Of a stretch of DNA of 64,000 bases, positions 1-8,237 are shown piece by piece (the stretch's first letter is position 1; the number at the start of each line of letters is the position of its first letter). The stretch lies in assembly GCF_004006235.1 (NCBI RefSeq), contig NZ_CP034753.1, forward strand, positions 3,534,001-3,598,000, read 5' to 3'. The notes under the pieces were generated by a model. The model saw only the letters and a list, made by a program, of their open reading frames with translations, did no database searches and was not told the origin of the DNA. The DNA comes from Agromyces sp. LHK192. GTDB lineage: Bacteria > Actinomycetota > Actinomycetes > Actinomycetales > Microbacteriaceae. Both the position numbers and the translations under genes were made by a program.

Positions 1-57
1 ATGCCCCTGTGAAACCGCCGGGCAGCGCCGGAATCGTGGCGAATCACCAGAGATAGA

Positions 58-93
58 TTGTATCGCGTTGCGATACGGGATACACTGGATCCC
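58..93 (+). promoter_or_regulatory. higBA promoter with palindromic operator
   Basis: A -35-like TTGTAT (58-63), a 17-bp spacer and a -10-like TACACT (81-86) end 7 nt before the GTG at 94. A perfect palindrome with 7-bp arms (60-66 GTATCGC, 70-76 GCGATAC, centre GTT) covers the -35 and spacer. HigA-type antitoxins are known to repress their own promoter, so this is the likely autoregulatory operator. Confidence 0.65.
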
Positions 94-372
94 GTGATCG
101 CGAGCTTTCGACACAAGGGCCTCCAGGCGTTGTACGAGTCGGGCTCGAAGAAAGGCGTACAACCTGCGCACGCGCCGAAGCTCACACGAATCCTCGGCCT
201 CCTCGACGTGGCGCAGTCGCCCGCCGATCTCGCGATCCCGGGATTTCGTACGCACGAACTCAAGGGCGACCTGACCGGTCACTGGTCGATCTGGGTGAAC
301 GGCAACTGGCGAGTGACGTTCCGATTCATCGGGCAGGATGTCGAACTCGTCGACTATCAGGACTACCACTGA
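94..372 (+). CDS. higB: HigB-type mRNA interferase toxin (RelE/ParE superfamily)
   Basis: Small toxin of a type II toxin-antitoxin pair, predicted to cleave mRNA at the ribosome. From the GTG at 94 the 92-aa product begins [11 protein letters not shown] and ends [10 protein letters not shown], both typical of the HigB/plasmid-maintenance killer family, with the internal [14 protein letters not shown] stretch and the [15 protein letters not shown] core. An upstream in-frame TTG at 58 would add 12 residues, but those bases form the promoter and operator. The antitoxin gene follows 14 nt after the stop. Family membership is clear; activity is inferred. Confidence 0.88.
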   Translation: MIASFRHKGLQALYESGSKKGVQPAHAPKLTRILGLLDVAQSPADLAIPGFRTHELKGDLTGHWSIWVNGNWRVTFRFIGQDVELVDYQDYH

Positions 373-386
373 CTCAGGAGATGAAC

Positions 387-671
387 ATGACGATGAAGAA
401 CCCACCGCACCCTGGCGAGATCATCGGCGACGACGTGCTCGGCGAGCTCGGATTGAGCGTCGCCGAGGCGGCGGCGCGTCTCGGCGTCTCCCGCGTCACC
501 CTCAGCCGGGTCATCCACGGGCACTCCGGGGTGAGTCCGAACCTCGCGGTCCGCCTCGAGCGCGCCGGTGTCGGGACCGCCCGGGCCTGGATGGCGTTGC
601 AGGTGAACTTCGATCTCGCCCGCGAGATCGAAGGCAGGCCCCACGAGGTGGTTCCGCTCGTCGTGGCGTGA
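387..671 (+). CDS. higA: HigA-type antitoxin, XRE-family HTH
   Basis: Antitoxin that binds HigB and represses the pair's promoter. The product starts near [18 protein letters not shown], the usual HigA opening, followed by an HTH (roughly residues 20-60) containing [23 protein letters not shown]. Three ATGs lie at 381, 387 and 393. The AGGAG at 376-380 directly abuts 381 but is 6 nt from 387, so 387 is preferred. About 94 aa, normal for HigA. Toxin-first order is typical of higBA. Confidence 0.88.
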   Translation: MTMKNPPHPGEIIGDDVLGELGLSVAEAAARLGVSRVTLSRVIHGHSGVSPNLAVRLERAGVGTARAWMALQVNFDLAREIEGRPHEVVPLVVA

Positions 672-783
672 TCGCGCCCCACGCCTCGCCGCCCTCGGTC
701 GAGGGACCGGGATTCCTCACTCCGAAGGGGGAGATCGCGACGTGCTGCCGCCGTTGAGGACGGTTCGGTCGTAGGTTCGCGGT

Positions 784-2076
784 GTGAAGCGGATTCGATG
801 GCGTTTGACCGACGTGCTGGCACCGGCGGTCGGGGTCGTGTACCTCGTGTTGTGGTGGGTCGGTGAAGCCGGTCGATTGGGCAACGGCTCCGGCGGCGTG
901 CTGGTCTCGCTCCTGCCGCTCCTGCTCTTCAGCCTCGCGATCATGGTCTCGCAAGTGTGGCCGGCCGTCTCGCTGGCACTCATCGGCGGAACGCTGGTGC
1001 TGCAGGTGCTCGTCGAGGGGGCGAGGTTCAGCGACACCAGCTGGCCCGCATACCTGCCCCTGCTCTACGCCGTGTTCAACGCGAGTGCGTTCGGGCGGCG
1101 CGCCGTTCACTGGATCACGCTGCCGGTCGCTGCGCTGTTCGCAGTCGCCGTATCGCTGCTCCTGACGTTGCCGTCGCTGGGTCAGTACGGGTGGCCGGTG
1201 TTCTACGCCCTGGACAACACGAATTTCTTCGCCTTGCCGGGAGTCGACTCCGGGCCGGCCGACCTACCGGCCGGTACCGAGGTCGTCTGGTGGTTCACGA
1301 CGATCTGTCTCGTTGCGGAGGGGTTGGTCGTCGGCGCGTGGAGCGCGGGGCTGGCCATGCGCGCGGTTCGCCAAGCCGGTGCCGCGAAGCGTCAAGCGCA
1401 GGCGCTCGAACGCGGCCTCGTGCTGGCGGAAGCCGAGACGACCGCGCTCAGCGAACGCGAACGGCTCGCCCGGGAGGTGCACGACGTGATGGCGCACTCG
1501 CTCGCGGTGATCGCGGCACAGGCCGATGGCGCCCGGATGCTCGACTCGAGCCTCTCCGACGGCAGCACCCTCACCCTCGCCACCATCGCCGACGCCGCGC
1601 GAGACGGACTCATCGAATTGCGCCGACTGCTCGACCACGAACCCCAAAGCGCGGGTGCCGTTCAGCCGACGATCGCCGACCTCGACGAGCTCGTCGACCG
1701 AGTGCGGGGAGCAGGGCTTTCGTGCACACTCACCGGCCTGGGCGACCCGCGCCCGCTGGGGCACTCCGGGACGCTGGGCGTGTACCGCATCGTGCAGGAG
1801 GCGCTCACGAACGCGGTCCGGCACGCCCGAGCCGACGGGCAGGCGATGGTGACTCTCGACTGGCGCGGACCCGGCCTCGCCCTGCTCATCGCCACTCCCA
1901 CCTCGACGCCGTTCGACGCCGCCGCCGCGCGGCCAGGGCGCGGCATCCGCGGCATGCAGGAACGCGCCCGGATCGCCGGCGGGTGGCTGACCGCCGGCCC
2001 CGACGAGGACGGCACATTCCTCGTGAACGCCTTCATCCCCGTCGACGAACCCGCAGCCGTCGAGGTGGGCGCGTGA
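784..2076 (+). CDS. Sensor histidine kinase, NarL/DesK type (HisKA_3)
   Basis: Membrane sensor kinase of a two-component system. The first ~190 residues hold about five hydrophobic segments, then a coiled linker. The dimerisation/phosphoacceptor block REVHDVMAHSL puts the phospho-His at H233; an HATPase block follows with EALTNAVRHA and GRGIRGMQERA as N and G boxes. 430 aa, normal for the class. A -10-like TAGGTT (772-777) ends 6 nt before the GTG, suggesting a leaderless transcript. It overlaps its response regulator by 4 nt (GTGA). The ligand cannot be told from sequence. Confidence 0.92.
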   Translation: MKRIRWRLTDVLAPAVGVVYLVLWWVGEAGRLGNGSGGVLVSLLPLLLFSLAIMVSQVWPAVSLALIGGTLVLQVLVEGARFSDTSWPAYLPLLYAVFNASAFGRRAVHWITLPVAALFAVAVSLLLTLPSLGQYGWPVFYALDNTNFFALPGVDSGPADLPAGTEVVWWFTTICLVAEGLVVGAWSAGLAMRAVRQAGAAKRQAQALERGLVLAEAETTALSERERLAREVHDVMAHSLAVIAAQADGARMLDSSLSDGSTLTLATIADAARDGLIELRRLLDHEPQSAGAVQPTIADLDELVDRVRGAGLSCTLTGLGDPRPLGHSGTLGVYRIVQEALTNAVRHARADGQAMVTLDWRGPGLALLIATPTSTPFDAAAARPGRGIRGMQERARIAGGWLTAGPDEDGTFLVNAFIPVDEPAAVEVGA

Positions 2077-2726
2077 GCGACCGGATCCGAGCCGCGATCG
2101 CCGACGACCATGTGCTGTTCTGCGCCGGAATCGAGATGATCATCCGCTCCCAGCCCGACCTCGAGTTCGTCGGCTCCGCGCACGACGGCCGCGCGGCGAT
2201 CGCACTCGCACAGGAAGCCCGCCCTGATGTCATGCTCATGGACATCCGGATGCCGCTCGCCGACGGTCTGAGCGCAACGCGAACACTCGCCGAGGTCGCG
2301 CCGGAGACCCGCGTGGTCGTACTCACGACCCATCAGCGACCGGATGCAGTTGCGCACGCCATCGAAGCCGGCGCACATGGGTTTCTGATGAAGGACGCCA
2401 GACCCGAACTGCTGCTGACGGCGATCCGCACCGTCCACGACGGCAACTCCCTCTTCGCCCCGCCGACCACGGTCGCGCTGATCCGCGACCTCGTGCCGTC
2501 GCGGCGAGACGAGCCCGATCAACGCGCGATCGCGGAACTGACCCCCCGCGAGCAGGAGGTCTATCTCCTCGCTGCACGCGGCCTGTCGAATGCCGAGATC
2601 GCCGAGTCGGCGTATATCGGCGAGTCGACGGTGAAAACGCACATCTCGCACATCCTCGGGAAGCTCGAACTCAGTTCACGACTCCAGCTGATCGCCCACG
2701 CTCACGCCCACCATCTCGTCCGATGA
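2073..2726 (+). CDS. Response regulator, NarL/LuxR family
   Basis: Cognate regulator of the upstream kinase, starting at a GTG that overlaps the kinase stop. 217 aa: receiver domain with acidic pocket ADDH at its N-terminus and phosphoacceptor D57 (MLMDIRM), conserved T of VVLTT and K of FLMKDA; then a GerE-type HTH from TPREQEVYLLAARG to STVKTHISHIL. Expected to bind DNA as a phosphorylated dimer. Targets are unknown; this family often controls adjacent transporters, but the next gene is an esterase with a 135-bp gap. Confidence 0.93.
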   Translation: MSDRIRAAIADDHVLFCAGIEMIIRSQPDLEFVGSAHDGRAAIALAQEARPDVMLMDIRMPLADGLSATRTLAEVAPETRVVVLTTHQRPDAVAHAIEAGAHGFLMKDARPELLLTAIRTVHDGNSLFAPPTTVALIRDLVPSRRDEPDQRAIAELTPREQEVYLLAARGLSNAEIAESAYIGESTVKTHISHILGKLELSSRLQLIAHAHAHHLVR

Positions 2727-2861
2727 GACGGACGTTCCGCCGATCGGTGTGAAGCCGGGTCGGTGCTCGGGCCCGATCCGAATGCACGGCCCGCTTTCCC
2801 GGGTCGGCCGCGGCCCGGACGTGAGGTAACATCACTCCACCTCGAAAGCCCGGAGCCCCCC

Positions 2862-3866
2862 GTGACCCGTTCCCTTCCCTCCGGCGGTCGCGGGTTCCGG
2901 CGTCGCCGGGCCTTCGCCGCCGCGGCCGCCGTCGCGGCGGCGCTCGCGATCACGGGCGCGCTCTCGGGCTTCCACCTGCCGTTGCAGGAGATCGACCCCG
3001 AGGGCATCGATGCCGCGAGCGAGGTCGTCGGGTCGGAGATCATCGGCATCCGCACCTTCACGGCGCCCCCGGGCATCGAGGTCGCCGAAGACCTTGAGTA
3101 CGGCGCTCGCGAAGACGGCACGCTGCTCACGCTCGACGTGTGCAGTCCAGCGGTCTCGGTCTTCGGTTCGGCGCAGCCGGCGGTCGTCTCGGTGCACGGC
3201 GGCAGCTGGGCGCGCGGCGATAAGGCGAACGCCGACTGGCGGAACGTGTGCCTGTGGCTCGCGAGCGAGGGCTTCGTGGCGGCATCCGTCAACTATCGCC
3301 TCGTGCCCGACGCGACGTTCCCGGCGCAGATCGACGACGTGTCGCTCGCGGTCGAATGGCTGCGCGGCGCCGAGCAGCTCGACCGGTTCGGCATCGACCC
3401 CGCACGGATCGGCGTGTTCGGCGGCTCCGCGGGCGGCAACCTCGCCGCGCTCCTCGGCGCCGCCGGCGACGGGCCGACCGATGTCGGGTCGCGTGTCGCC
3501 GCGGTCGCCGAGCTCTCCGGTCCGGTCGCCCTCGACGCGCTGGGCACGGCGTCGGACTGGCTGCAGGGGATCACCGCGGCGTACCTCGCCTGCGAACCCG
3601 ATGTGCTCGCCGACGGCGACTGCGACCTCGCGGCGGATGCCTCGGCCGCGAGCCATCTCGACGGATCCGACCCTCCCGTGTTCATCGGGCACGCGGAGGA
3701 CGAGGTGATCCCGCTCGTGCAGTCCCTCGGCTACGCCGAGGCGCTCGAGGCGGCGCAGGTGCCCGTCGAGCTCGCCGTGGTGCCCGGCGGCGAGCACTCG
3801 ATCGGCATCCTCGACGAGGCGATGCGCGCACGGGTGGCCGCGTTCCTGCACGCCCACCTCGGCTGA
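2862..3866 (+). CDS. Secreted alpha/beta hydrolase (BD-FAE/esterase-lipase type)
   Basis: Predicted exported carboxylesterase. From the GTG at 2862 the 334-aa protein has an Arg-rich N-terminus and a hydrophobic segment (about residues 17-35), i.e. a signal peptide or anchor. H112-G-G is the oxyanion-hole motif (HGGSW), S189 the nucleophile in GGSAGGN, and H312 in GGEHSIG the likely catalytic His, with an acidic residue in HAEDEVIP as third member. A longer in-frame ATG at 2763 exists, but it would put the Arg-rich signal start internally; CGGAG about 8 nt before 2862 favours the shorter form. Substrate unknown. Confidence 0.85.
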   Translation: MTRSLPSGGRGFRRRRAFAAAAAVAAALAITGALSGFHLPLQEIDPEGIDAASEVVGSEIIGIRTFTAPPGIEVAEDLEYGAREDGTLLTLDVCSPAVSVFGSAQPAVVSVHGGSWARGDKANADWRNVCLWLASEGFVAASVNYRLVPDATFPAQIDDVSLAVEWLRGAEQLDRFGIDPARIGVFGGSAGGNLAALLGAAGDGPTDVGSRVAAVAELSGPVALDALGTASDWLQGITAAYLACEPDVLADGDCDLAADASAASHLDGSDPPVFIGHAEDEVIPLVQSLGYAEALEAAQVPVELAVVPGGEHSIGILDEAMRARVAAFLHAHLG

Positions 3867-3930
3867 GGCACACGACCACTCCCCCGCGCAACGGGTCGAC
3901 GGCGGGGCATCCGGCTGCGATCATCGGCGG

Positions 3931-4470
3931 GTGACCGACGCACCCGAGCCGCCGCCGATCGACCTGCCTGCAGGCGCAGCACTGCCACCCGGACTCGTGC
4001 TGCGGCGCCCGACGGCGTCCGATCACGCGGGGGTGGCCGTGATCCGCGATTGGTGGGGGCTCCCGTCGACGAGCGCGCTGCCGTACGTGCTTCCGCGCCT
4101 GTTCTTCCAGCACTTCTCCGACACGTCCTTCCTCGGCGAGGACGACGCGGGCCTCGCCTGCTTCCTCATCGGGTTCCGGTCGTCGGCCGACCCGCGGGTC
4201 GCGTACATCCACTTCGTCGGCGTGCGCCCCGACCTGCGGGGTTCGGGCCTCGCGCGCACCATGTACGAGGCGTTCTTCGCGCAGCAGGCGGCGGTCGGAT
4301 GCCTCCGCGTCGACGCGATCACGGGCCCGGGGAACACGCGGTCGCAGGCGTTCCATCGCGCCATGGGGTTCAGGGTCACCGGCGACGCCGAGCTCGACGG
4401 GGTGCTCGCCTGGCGCGACTACGACGGCCCCGGCGAGCACCGGGTCGCGTTCACGCGGGCACTCCCGTGA
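3931..4470 (+). CDS. GNAT-family N-acetyltransferase
   Basis: Predicted acetyl-CoA-dependent acetyltransferase, 179 aa. The GNAT core is visible as the beta4 strand AYIHFVGVRPDLRGSGLARTMYEAFF, where V-R-P-D-L-R-G-S-G-L-A is the acetyl-CoA pyrophosphate-binding motif A, and the later TRSQAFHRAMGFR as motif B. The GTG overlaps nothing upstream; its stop overlaps the start of the YihY gene by 4 nt, so the two are probably co-translated. The acceptor substrate cannot be told. Confidence 0.85.
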   Translation: MTDAPEPPPIDLPAGAALPPGLVLRRPTASDHAGVAVIRDWWGLPSTSALPYVLPRLFFQHFSDTSFLGEDDAGLACFLIGFRSSADPRVAYIHFVGVRPDLRGSGLARTMYEAFFAQQAAVGCLRVDAITGPGNTRSQAFHRAMGFRVTGDAELDGVLAWRDYDGPGEHRVAFTRALP

Positions 4471-5489
4471 ACCCGCAGCGGACGCCCGGCGACGATTCGC
4501 CGGCGCACGTGTCGGCCCACGAGTGGCGGGTCATCCTGGTGCGCACGTGGCACGAGTTCCGCATCAACCAGTCCGCCGACCTCGCCGCCGCGCTGACGTA
4601 CTACGCGACGCTCACCGTGTTCCCCGCGGCGTTGGCGGCGCTCTCCCTGCTCGGTGCGTTCGGCACGGCCGAGGAGGTCACCCGGCAGGTGCTGCAGGTG
4701 CTCGCCGACCTCGGCGGCGACGAGGTCGCCTCGGCGCTCCAGGGCCCGGTGGAGCAGCTGCTCGGGGCGTCGCACCAGTGGCTCGCGCTCGGCGTCGGCG
4801 TGGTGGGGGCACTGTGGTCGGTCTCCGGATACCTCGGGGTGCTCGGCCGCGGCATGAACCGGGTGCTCGACGTCGAGGAGGGGCGGCCGTTCTGGAAGTC
4901 GCGGCCGATCATGATCGCCGTGGCGGCGGCGGTGCTGGTGCTCGCAGCCGCGGTCGCGCTGCTCCTGCTCGCGAGCGGACCGGTCGCGGGCAGCATTCTG
5001 GAGAGCTTCGGGCTCGATCCTGGCGCGGCGTTCTGGTGGGACCTCGCGAAGATCCCGCTCGTCGTGCTGCTCACCGCCGTGACCGTGGGCATCCTGTATT
5101 GGGCGAGTCCCAACGTGCGCCGACGCAACTTCCGCTGGTTCGGGGTCGGAGCCACGGTCGCCATGATCGGGTGGATCGCCGTGACGGTGCTGTTCGGCTG
5201 GTACGTCTTCAGCTTCGGCACGTACGAGCGCAACTACGGCGTGCTCGGGTTCGCGGTCGCGTTCCTGCTCTGGGTCTGGCTGTCGAACCTCGCGATCATG
5301 TTCGGGGCCGTGCTCGACACCGAGGTCGAACGGGTTCGCGAACTCCGTGCCGGCATCGACGCCGAGGAGGACCTGCAGCTGCCGCTGCGCGACGACCGGT
5401 TGATCGAGCTCAATCGCGAGCAGCGCAACGCCGACATCCGCGCGGCGCTCGAGCTGAAGCCGCCGTCCGCGGTCGACGGGGCCGGGTGA
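4467..5489 (+). CDS. YihY/BrkB-family inner-membrane protein
   Basis: Polytopic membrane protein of the former 'ribonuclease BN/BrkB' family, whose function is unresolved. 340 aa from a GTG overlapping the upstream stop. The N-terminal amphipathic helix leads to the family's AALTYYATLTVFPAALAALSLLG signature, followed by about six TM segments and a charged cytosolic C-terminal tail (DLQLPLRDDRLIELNREQRN). Family placement is clear. A strong nested hairpin follows the stop. Confidence 0.88.
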   Translation: MNPQRTPGDDSPAHVSAHEWRVILVRTWHEFRINQSADLAAALTYYATLTVFPAALAALSLLGAFGTAEEVTRQVLQVLADLGGDEVASALQGPVEQLLGASHQWLALGVGVVGALWSVSGYLGVLGRGMNRVLDVEEGRPFWKSRPIMIAVAAAVLVLAAAVALLLLASGPVAGSILESFGLDPGAAFWWDLAKIPLVVLLTAVTVGILYWASPNVRRRNFRWFGVGATVAMIGWIAVTVLFGWYVFSFGTYERNYGVLGFAVAFLLWVWLSNLAIMFGAVLDTEVERVRELRAGIDAEEDLQLPLRDDRLIELNREQRNADIRAALELKPPSAVDGAG

Positions 5490-5500
5490 CGCCATCCCAT

Positions 5501-5579
5501 CCCTCTTCGCGTGCGGGTTCCACCCGTGCGTGCGAGTTGCTCGGCGCACGGGTGGACGAAAGTCGCACGCGAAGAAGGG
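5501..5579. terminator. Large nested inverted repeat between convergent genes
   Basis: Two concentric perfect inverted repeats: outer arms of 11 bp (5505-5515 and 5564-5574) and inner arms of 12 bp (5519-5530 and 5545-5556), with a 14-nt apical loop. CCCT/AAGGG flanks extend the outer stem. It lies between the YihY gene (+) and the MerR gene (-), so it can terminate from both sides. No long T tract is seen. Confidence 0.75.
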
Positions 5580-5598
5580 GAAGTGGACGGCAGGGAGC

Positions 5599-5958
5599 TC
5601 AGCCGAGCTGCTCGCGGTACCAGTCCATCTTCTCGTGCAGCCGCGACTGCCGCTCGCGGAGGCGGTCGATGTCGGCCTGCACGACCCGGTCGTGCGCCTC
5701 GAGCAGGGCGAGTCGCTCGACGAGCGTCGAGGCGTCCTGCGACAGCACGCAGTAGCGCTTGAGGTCGGCGATCGGCATGCCCGTGTCGCGGAGGCACTTG
5801 ATCAGGTCGAGCCAGGCGACGTCGGACTGGCGGTAGCGGCGCCGCCCACCCGGCGTCCGCTCGATGGGACCGACGAGTCCCTCGCGTTCGTAGTACCGCA
5901 GCGTGTCCAGACTGAAGCCCGTCGCCTCGACGACTTCGGCGGGCGTGTACTCGTCCAT
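5599..5958 (-). CDS. MerR-family regulator (AdhR/NolA-like subgroup)
   Basis: 119-aa transcription factor. An N-terminal winged HTH begins MDEYTPAEVVEATGFSLDTLRYYEREGLV, the MerR signature, and a C-terminal coiled coil (about residues 75-112) mediates dimerisation. No Cys cluster, so it is not a metal or SoxR-type sensor. It is divergent from an aldo/keto reductase, and the intergenic palindrome with a 19-bp spacer fits MerR-type activation of that gene. In-frame extension to 5967 would add only MGR. Confidence 0.88.
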   Translation of the reverse strand: MDEYTPAEVVEATGFSLDTLRYYEREGLVGPIERTPGGRRRYRQSDVAWLDLIKCLRDTGMPIADLKRYCVLSQDASTLVERLALLEAHDRVVQADIDRLRERQSRLHEKMDWYREQLG

Positions 5959-5990
5959 GCGACCCATTCTGTCCGATCTCGGGCTCGGGC

Positions 5991-6021
5991 TTGAGCTGGA
6001 GCGCACTCCAGCTTGCAGGCT
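5991..6021 (+). promoter_or_regulatory. MerR-type promoter of the aldo/keto reductase
   Basis: TTGAGC (-35, 5991-5996), a 19-bp spacer, and CAGGCT (-10, 6016-6021). A perfect palindrome with 8-bp arms AGCTGGAG/CTCCAGCT (5994-6001, 6006-6013) sits between them. The overlong spacer spanned by a dyad is the hallmark of MerR-activated promoters. The -10 ends 7 nt before the ATG, implying a leaderless transcript. Confidence 0.75.
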
Positions 6022-6028
6022 GGGTGGC

Positions 6029-6979
6029 ATGACCACCATTCCCCTCGCGCTCGGCGCGATGATGTTCGGCACCACGATCGACGAGGACACCTCGTTCGCC
6101 CTGCTCGACCGATTCGTCGAGCGCGGCGGCCGCTGGATCGACACGGCCGACTGCTACAGCTTCTGGGCGAGCGACTCGGGCTTCGGCGGCTCGAGCGAGG
6201 CGGTGCTCGGCCGTTGGCTCGCCGCCCGGCCAGGCGTCCGCGACCGCGTGCTCATCTCGACCAAGGTCGGCGCCGAGCCGACCGTCGCCGACCCCGACGC
6301 CTGGCCCGCCTCCCGCGAGGGACTGTCGGAGCGGGCGATCCGCGATGCCGTGTCCGGAAGCCTCGACCGTCTCGGCATCGACCGGATCGACCTGCTCTGG
6401 GCGCACATGGAGGACCGGCGCGTGCCGATCGAGGAGACGGCCGCGACGTTCTCGGCGCTCGTCGACGCGGGCGTCGTCGACCGGCTCGGCGCCTCGAACC
6501 ACCCGGCGTGGCGCATGGAGCGGGCGCGGGCCCACGCGGTGGCGATCGGCGGCACGCCGTTCTCGGCGCTGCAACTCAGCCGCAGCTATCTCGCGCCGCG
6601 GCCGGGTGCCGTGCCCGAGGGCCAGAATCACCGGTTCGGCATGATGAGCGATGAGCAGGTCGATTTCGCGGTGGAGAACGGCATGGACCTGTGGGCCTAC
6701 ACGCCCCTGCTCTCGGGTGCGTACGACAATCCGGCGAAGCAGGTCGACGCGGTGTACGACCACCCCGCCTCGACCGCCCGCCTGGACGCGCTGCGCGAGG
6801 TCGCCGAAGAGCTCGGCGTCGCACGCGGACAGGTCGTGCTCGCCTGGCTCGCCGGCGGGGAGACCCCGATCCTGCCGATCCTCGGCGGCAGCCGGGTCGA
6901 ACAGCTCGACGCGGCACTCGACGGCGTGGAGCTGACGCTGGACGGCGAGCAGCGCGCACGGCTCGATGCGGTGGCGTGA
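6029..6979 (+). CDS. Aldo/keto reductase
   Basis: NADPH-dependent carbonyl reductase of the AKR superfamily, TIM-barrel, 316 aa. The catalytic tetrad is recognisable: D and Y in WIDTADCYSFW, K in LISTKVG, H in LLWAHMED. The cofactor-binding C-terminus includes PILPILGGSRVEQLDAAL. The ATG at 6029 is chosen because the promoter -10 ends at 6021. It is probably activated by the divergent MerR protein, perhaps in response to an aldehyde or electrophile; this is inference from AdhR/NolA-type regulators. Confidence 0.88.
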   Translation: MTTIPLALGAMMFGTTIDEDTSFALLDRFVERGGRWIDTADCYSFWASDSGFGGSSEAVLGRWLAARPGVRDRVLISTKVGAEPTVADPDAWPASREGLSERAIRDAVSGSLDRLGIDRIDLLWAHMEDRRVPIEETAATFSALVDAGVVDRLGASNHPAWRMERARAHAVAIGGTPFSALQLSRSYLAPRPGAVPEGQNHRFGMMSDEQVDFAVENGMDLWAYTPLLSGAYDNPAKQVDAVYDHPASTARLDALREVAEELGVARGQVVLAWLAGGETPILPILGGSRVEQLDAALDGVELTLDGEQRARLDAVA

Positions 6980-6985
6980 TCACCC

Positions 6986-7023
6986 GTCACAACCCTGAAA
7001 CGCAGCGAGCGGCCGCCTGAAAC
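6986..7023 (+). promoter_or_regulatory. Putative GlnR box upstream of the first ABC importer
   Basis: Four 5-mers spaced by 6 nt: GTCAC (6986-6990), GAAAC (6997-7001), AGCGG (7008-7012), GAAAC (7019-7023). This matches the actinobacterial GlnR pattern GTnAC-N6-GAAAC repeated twice, with only the third element degenerate. Suggests control by nitrogen limitation. Confidence 0.6.
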
Positions 7024-7031
7024 GTGGCGTG

Positions 7032-7047
7032 TTTAGCGTGGGCTTAA
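7032..7047 (+). promoter_or_regulatory. Purine-island palindrome overlapping the -10
   Basis: TTTAGC-GTGG-GCTTAA, an imperfect dyad that shares its consensus with the sites at 18906-18921 and 21383-21398. A -10-like TAGCGT (7034-7039) lies inside it, so a bound regulator would block initiation. Confidence 0.55.
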
Positions 7048-7090
7048 CACCGATCGAGCCCCCGCACACCGTCCGTTTCGAAGGAGTCCC

Positions 7091-8200
7091 ATGCCCACCT
7101 CCCGCAGCATGCGCACGCGCTCGCGCGCCGCAGCCCTCCTGTCCACCGCGGCCGTCGCCGCGCTCGCCCTGTCGGCGTGCGCGAGCGGCGGATCGCAGCC
7201 CGCCGCCGAGGGCGGCGAGGCATCCCTCGGCGAGATCAGCGTGCAGTACTCGTGGATCAAGAACGAGGAGTTCGCCGGCGAGTTCTACGCGTACGAGAAC
7301 GGCTACTACGACGAGGCCGGGTTCGACGAGGTCATCGGCGTCTCGGGCCCCGACACGGGCGTCGCGAAGCTGCTCTCCGGCACCGTGCAGGTCGCGCTCT
7401 CGGATGCCGCGTCGATCGGCGCGGCGATCGCCGAGGAGGAGGCCCCGCTGAAGATCATCGGCGCCACCTTCCAGAAGAACCCGTTCACGATCCTCTCGCT
7501 CGCCGGCGCGGCGAACATCGCGACGCCCGAGGACCTCATCGGCAAGAAGATCGGCGTGCAGGACTCGAACGCGAGCGTGTTCGCCGCCCTGCTCAACGCG
7601 AACGGGATCGACCCGAGCCAGGTCGAGGTCGTTCCGGTCGACTTCGACCCGACCCCCCTCATGGACGGCCAGGTCGACGGCTTCATGGCCTACCTCACCA
7701 ACGAGGCGCTGACGGTCGAGCTCGCTGGCTACGAGACCACGAACCTCGCGTACGCCGAGAACGGCGTGCCGTACGTCGCCGAGACGTTCTCGGTCACCGA
7801 CCAGTACCTCGCCGAGAACAAGGACCTGCTGAAGGCGTTCCTGATCGCCGAGATCAAGGGCTGGACCGACGTGTTCCAGGAGAGCACCGACGACACGGTG
7901 ACGCTGATCCAGAAGTACTACAACGCCGAAGCCGAGGCATCCGAGGAGGGCCTCGAAGCCGTCTTCGGCGCGCTCGACCCGGTGAAGACCGCCAAGGGCC
8001 TCGAGGCCGAGAAGCTGCTGATCTCGACCGAGGAGACCGAGGCGAACGGCCTGTTCACCATCTCGGACTCCCTCAAGGAGGAGACGGTGGCCTCGCTCGC
8101 CGGCGCCGGCTGGGAGGTCTCGGTCGACGACCTCTTCGACACCACGATCATCGACGAGATCTACGAGGAGCACCCCGAGCTCCTCGACTACCTGCCCTGA
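7091..8200 (+). CDS. ABC transporter substrate-binding lipoprotein (NMT1/THI5-like)
   Basis: Extracellular solute receptor of an importer. A signal peptide ends in lipobox LSAC with the lipidated Cys at residue 30; the mature domain is of the NMT1/SsuA/THI5 type ([26 protein letters not shown], then [22 protein letters not shown]). 369 aa. AAGGAG at 7081-7086 precedes the ATG. First gene of a four-gene transporter operon. Family members bind pyrimidines, riboflavin, sulfonates or similar; position within the purine island suggests a purine or ureide, an inference only. Confidence 0.88.
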   Translation: MPTSRSMRTRSRAAALLSTAAVAALALSACASGGSQPAAEGGEASLGEISVQYSWIKNEEFAGEFYAYENGYYDEAGFDEVIGVSGPDTGVAKLLSGTVQVALSDAASIGAAIAEEEAPLKIIGATFQKNPFTILSLAGAANIATPEDLIGKKIGVQDSNASVFAALLNANGIDPSQVEVVPVDFDPTPLMDGQVDGFMAYLTNEALTVELAGYETTNLAYAENGVPYVAETFSVTDQYLAENKDLLKAFLIAEIKGWTDVFQESTDDTVTLIQKYYNAEAEASEEGLEAVFGALDPVKTAKGLEAEKLLISTEETEANGLFTISDSLKEETVASLAGAGWEVSVDDLFDTTIIDEIYEEHPELLDYLP

Positions 8201-8237
8201 CCGACGCAGCGAAGCACCGACGCCCCACGAAGACACG

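Noticed and set aside
58..93. Upstream TTG start for higB
   Set aside because: These bases form a -35, a palindrome and a -10; the family N-terminus begins at the GTG at 94.
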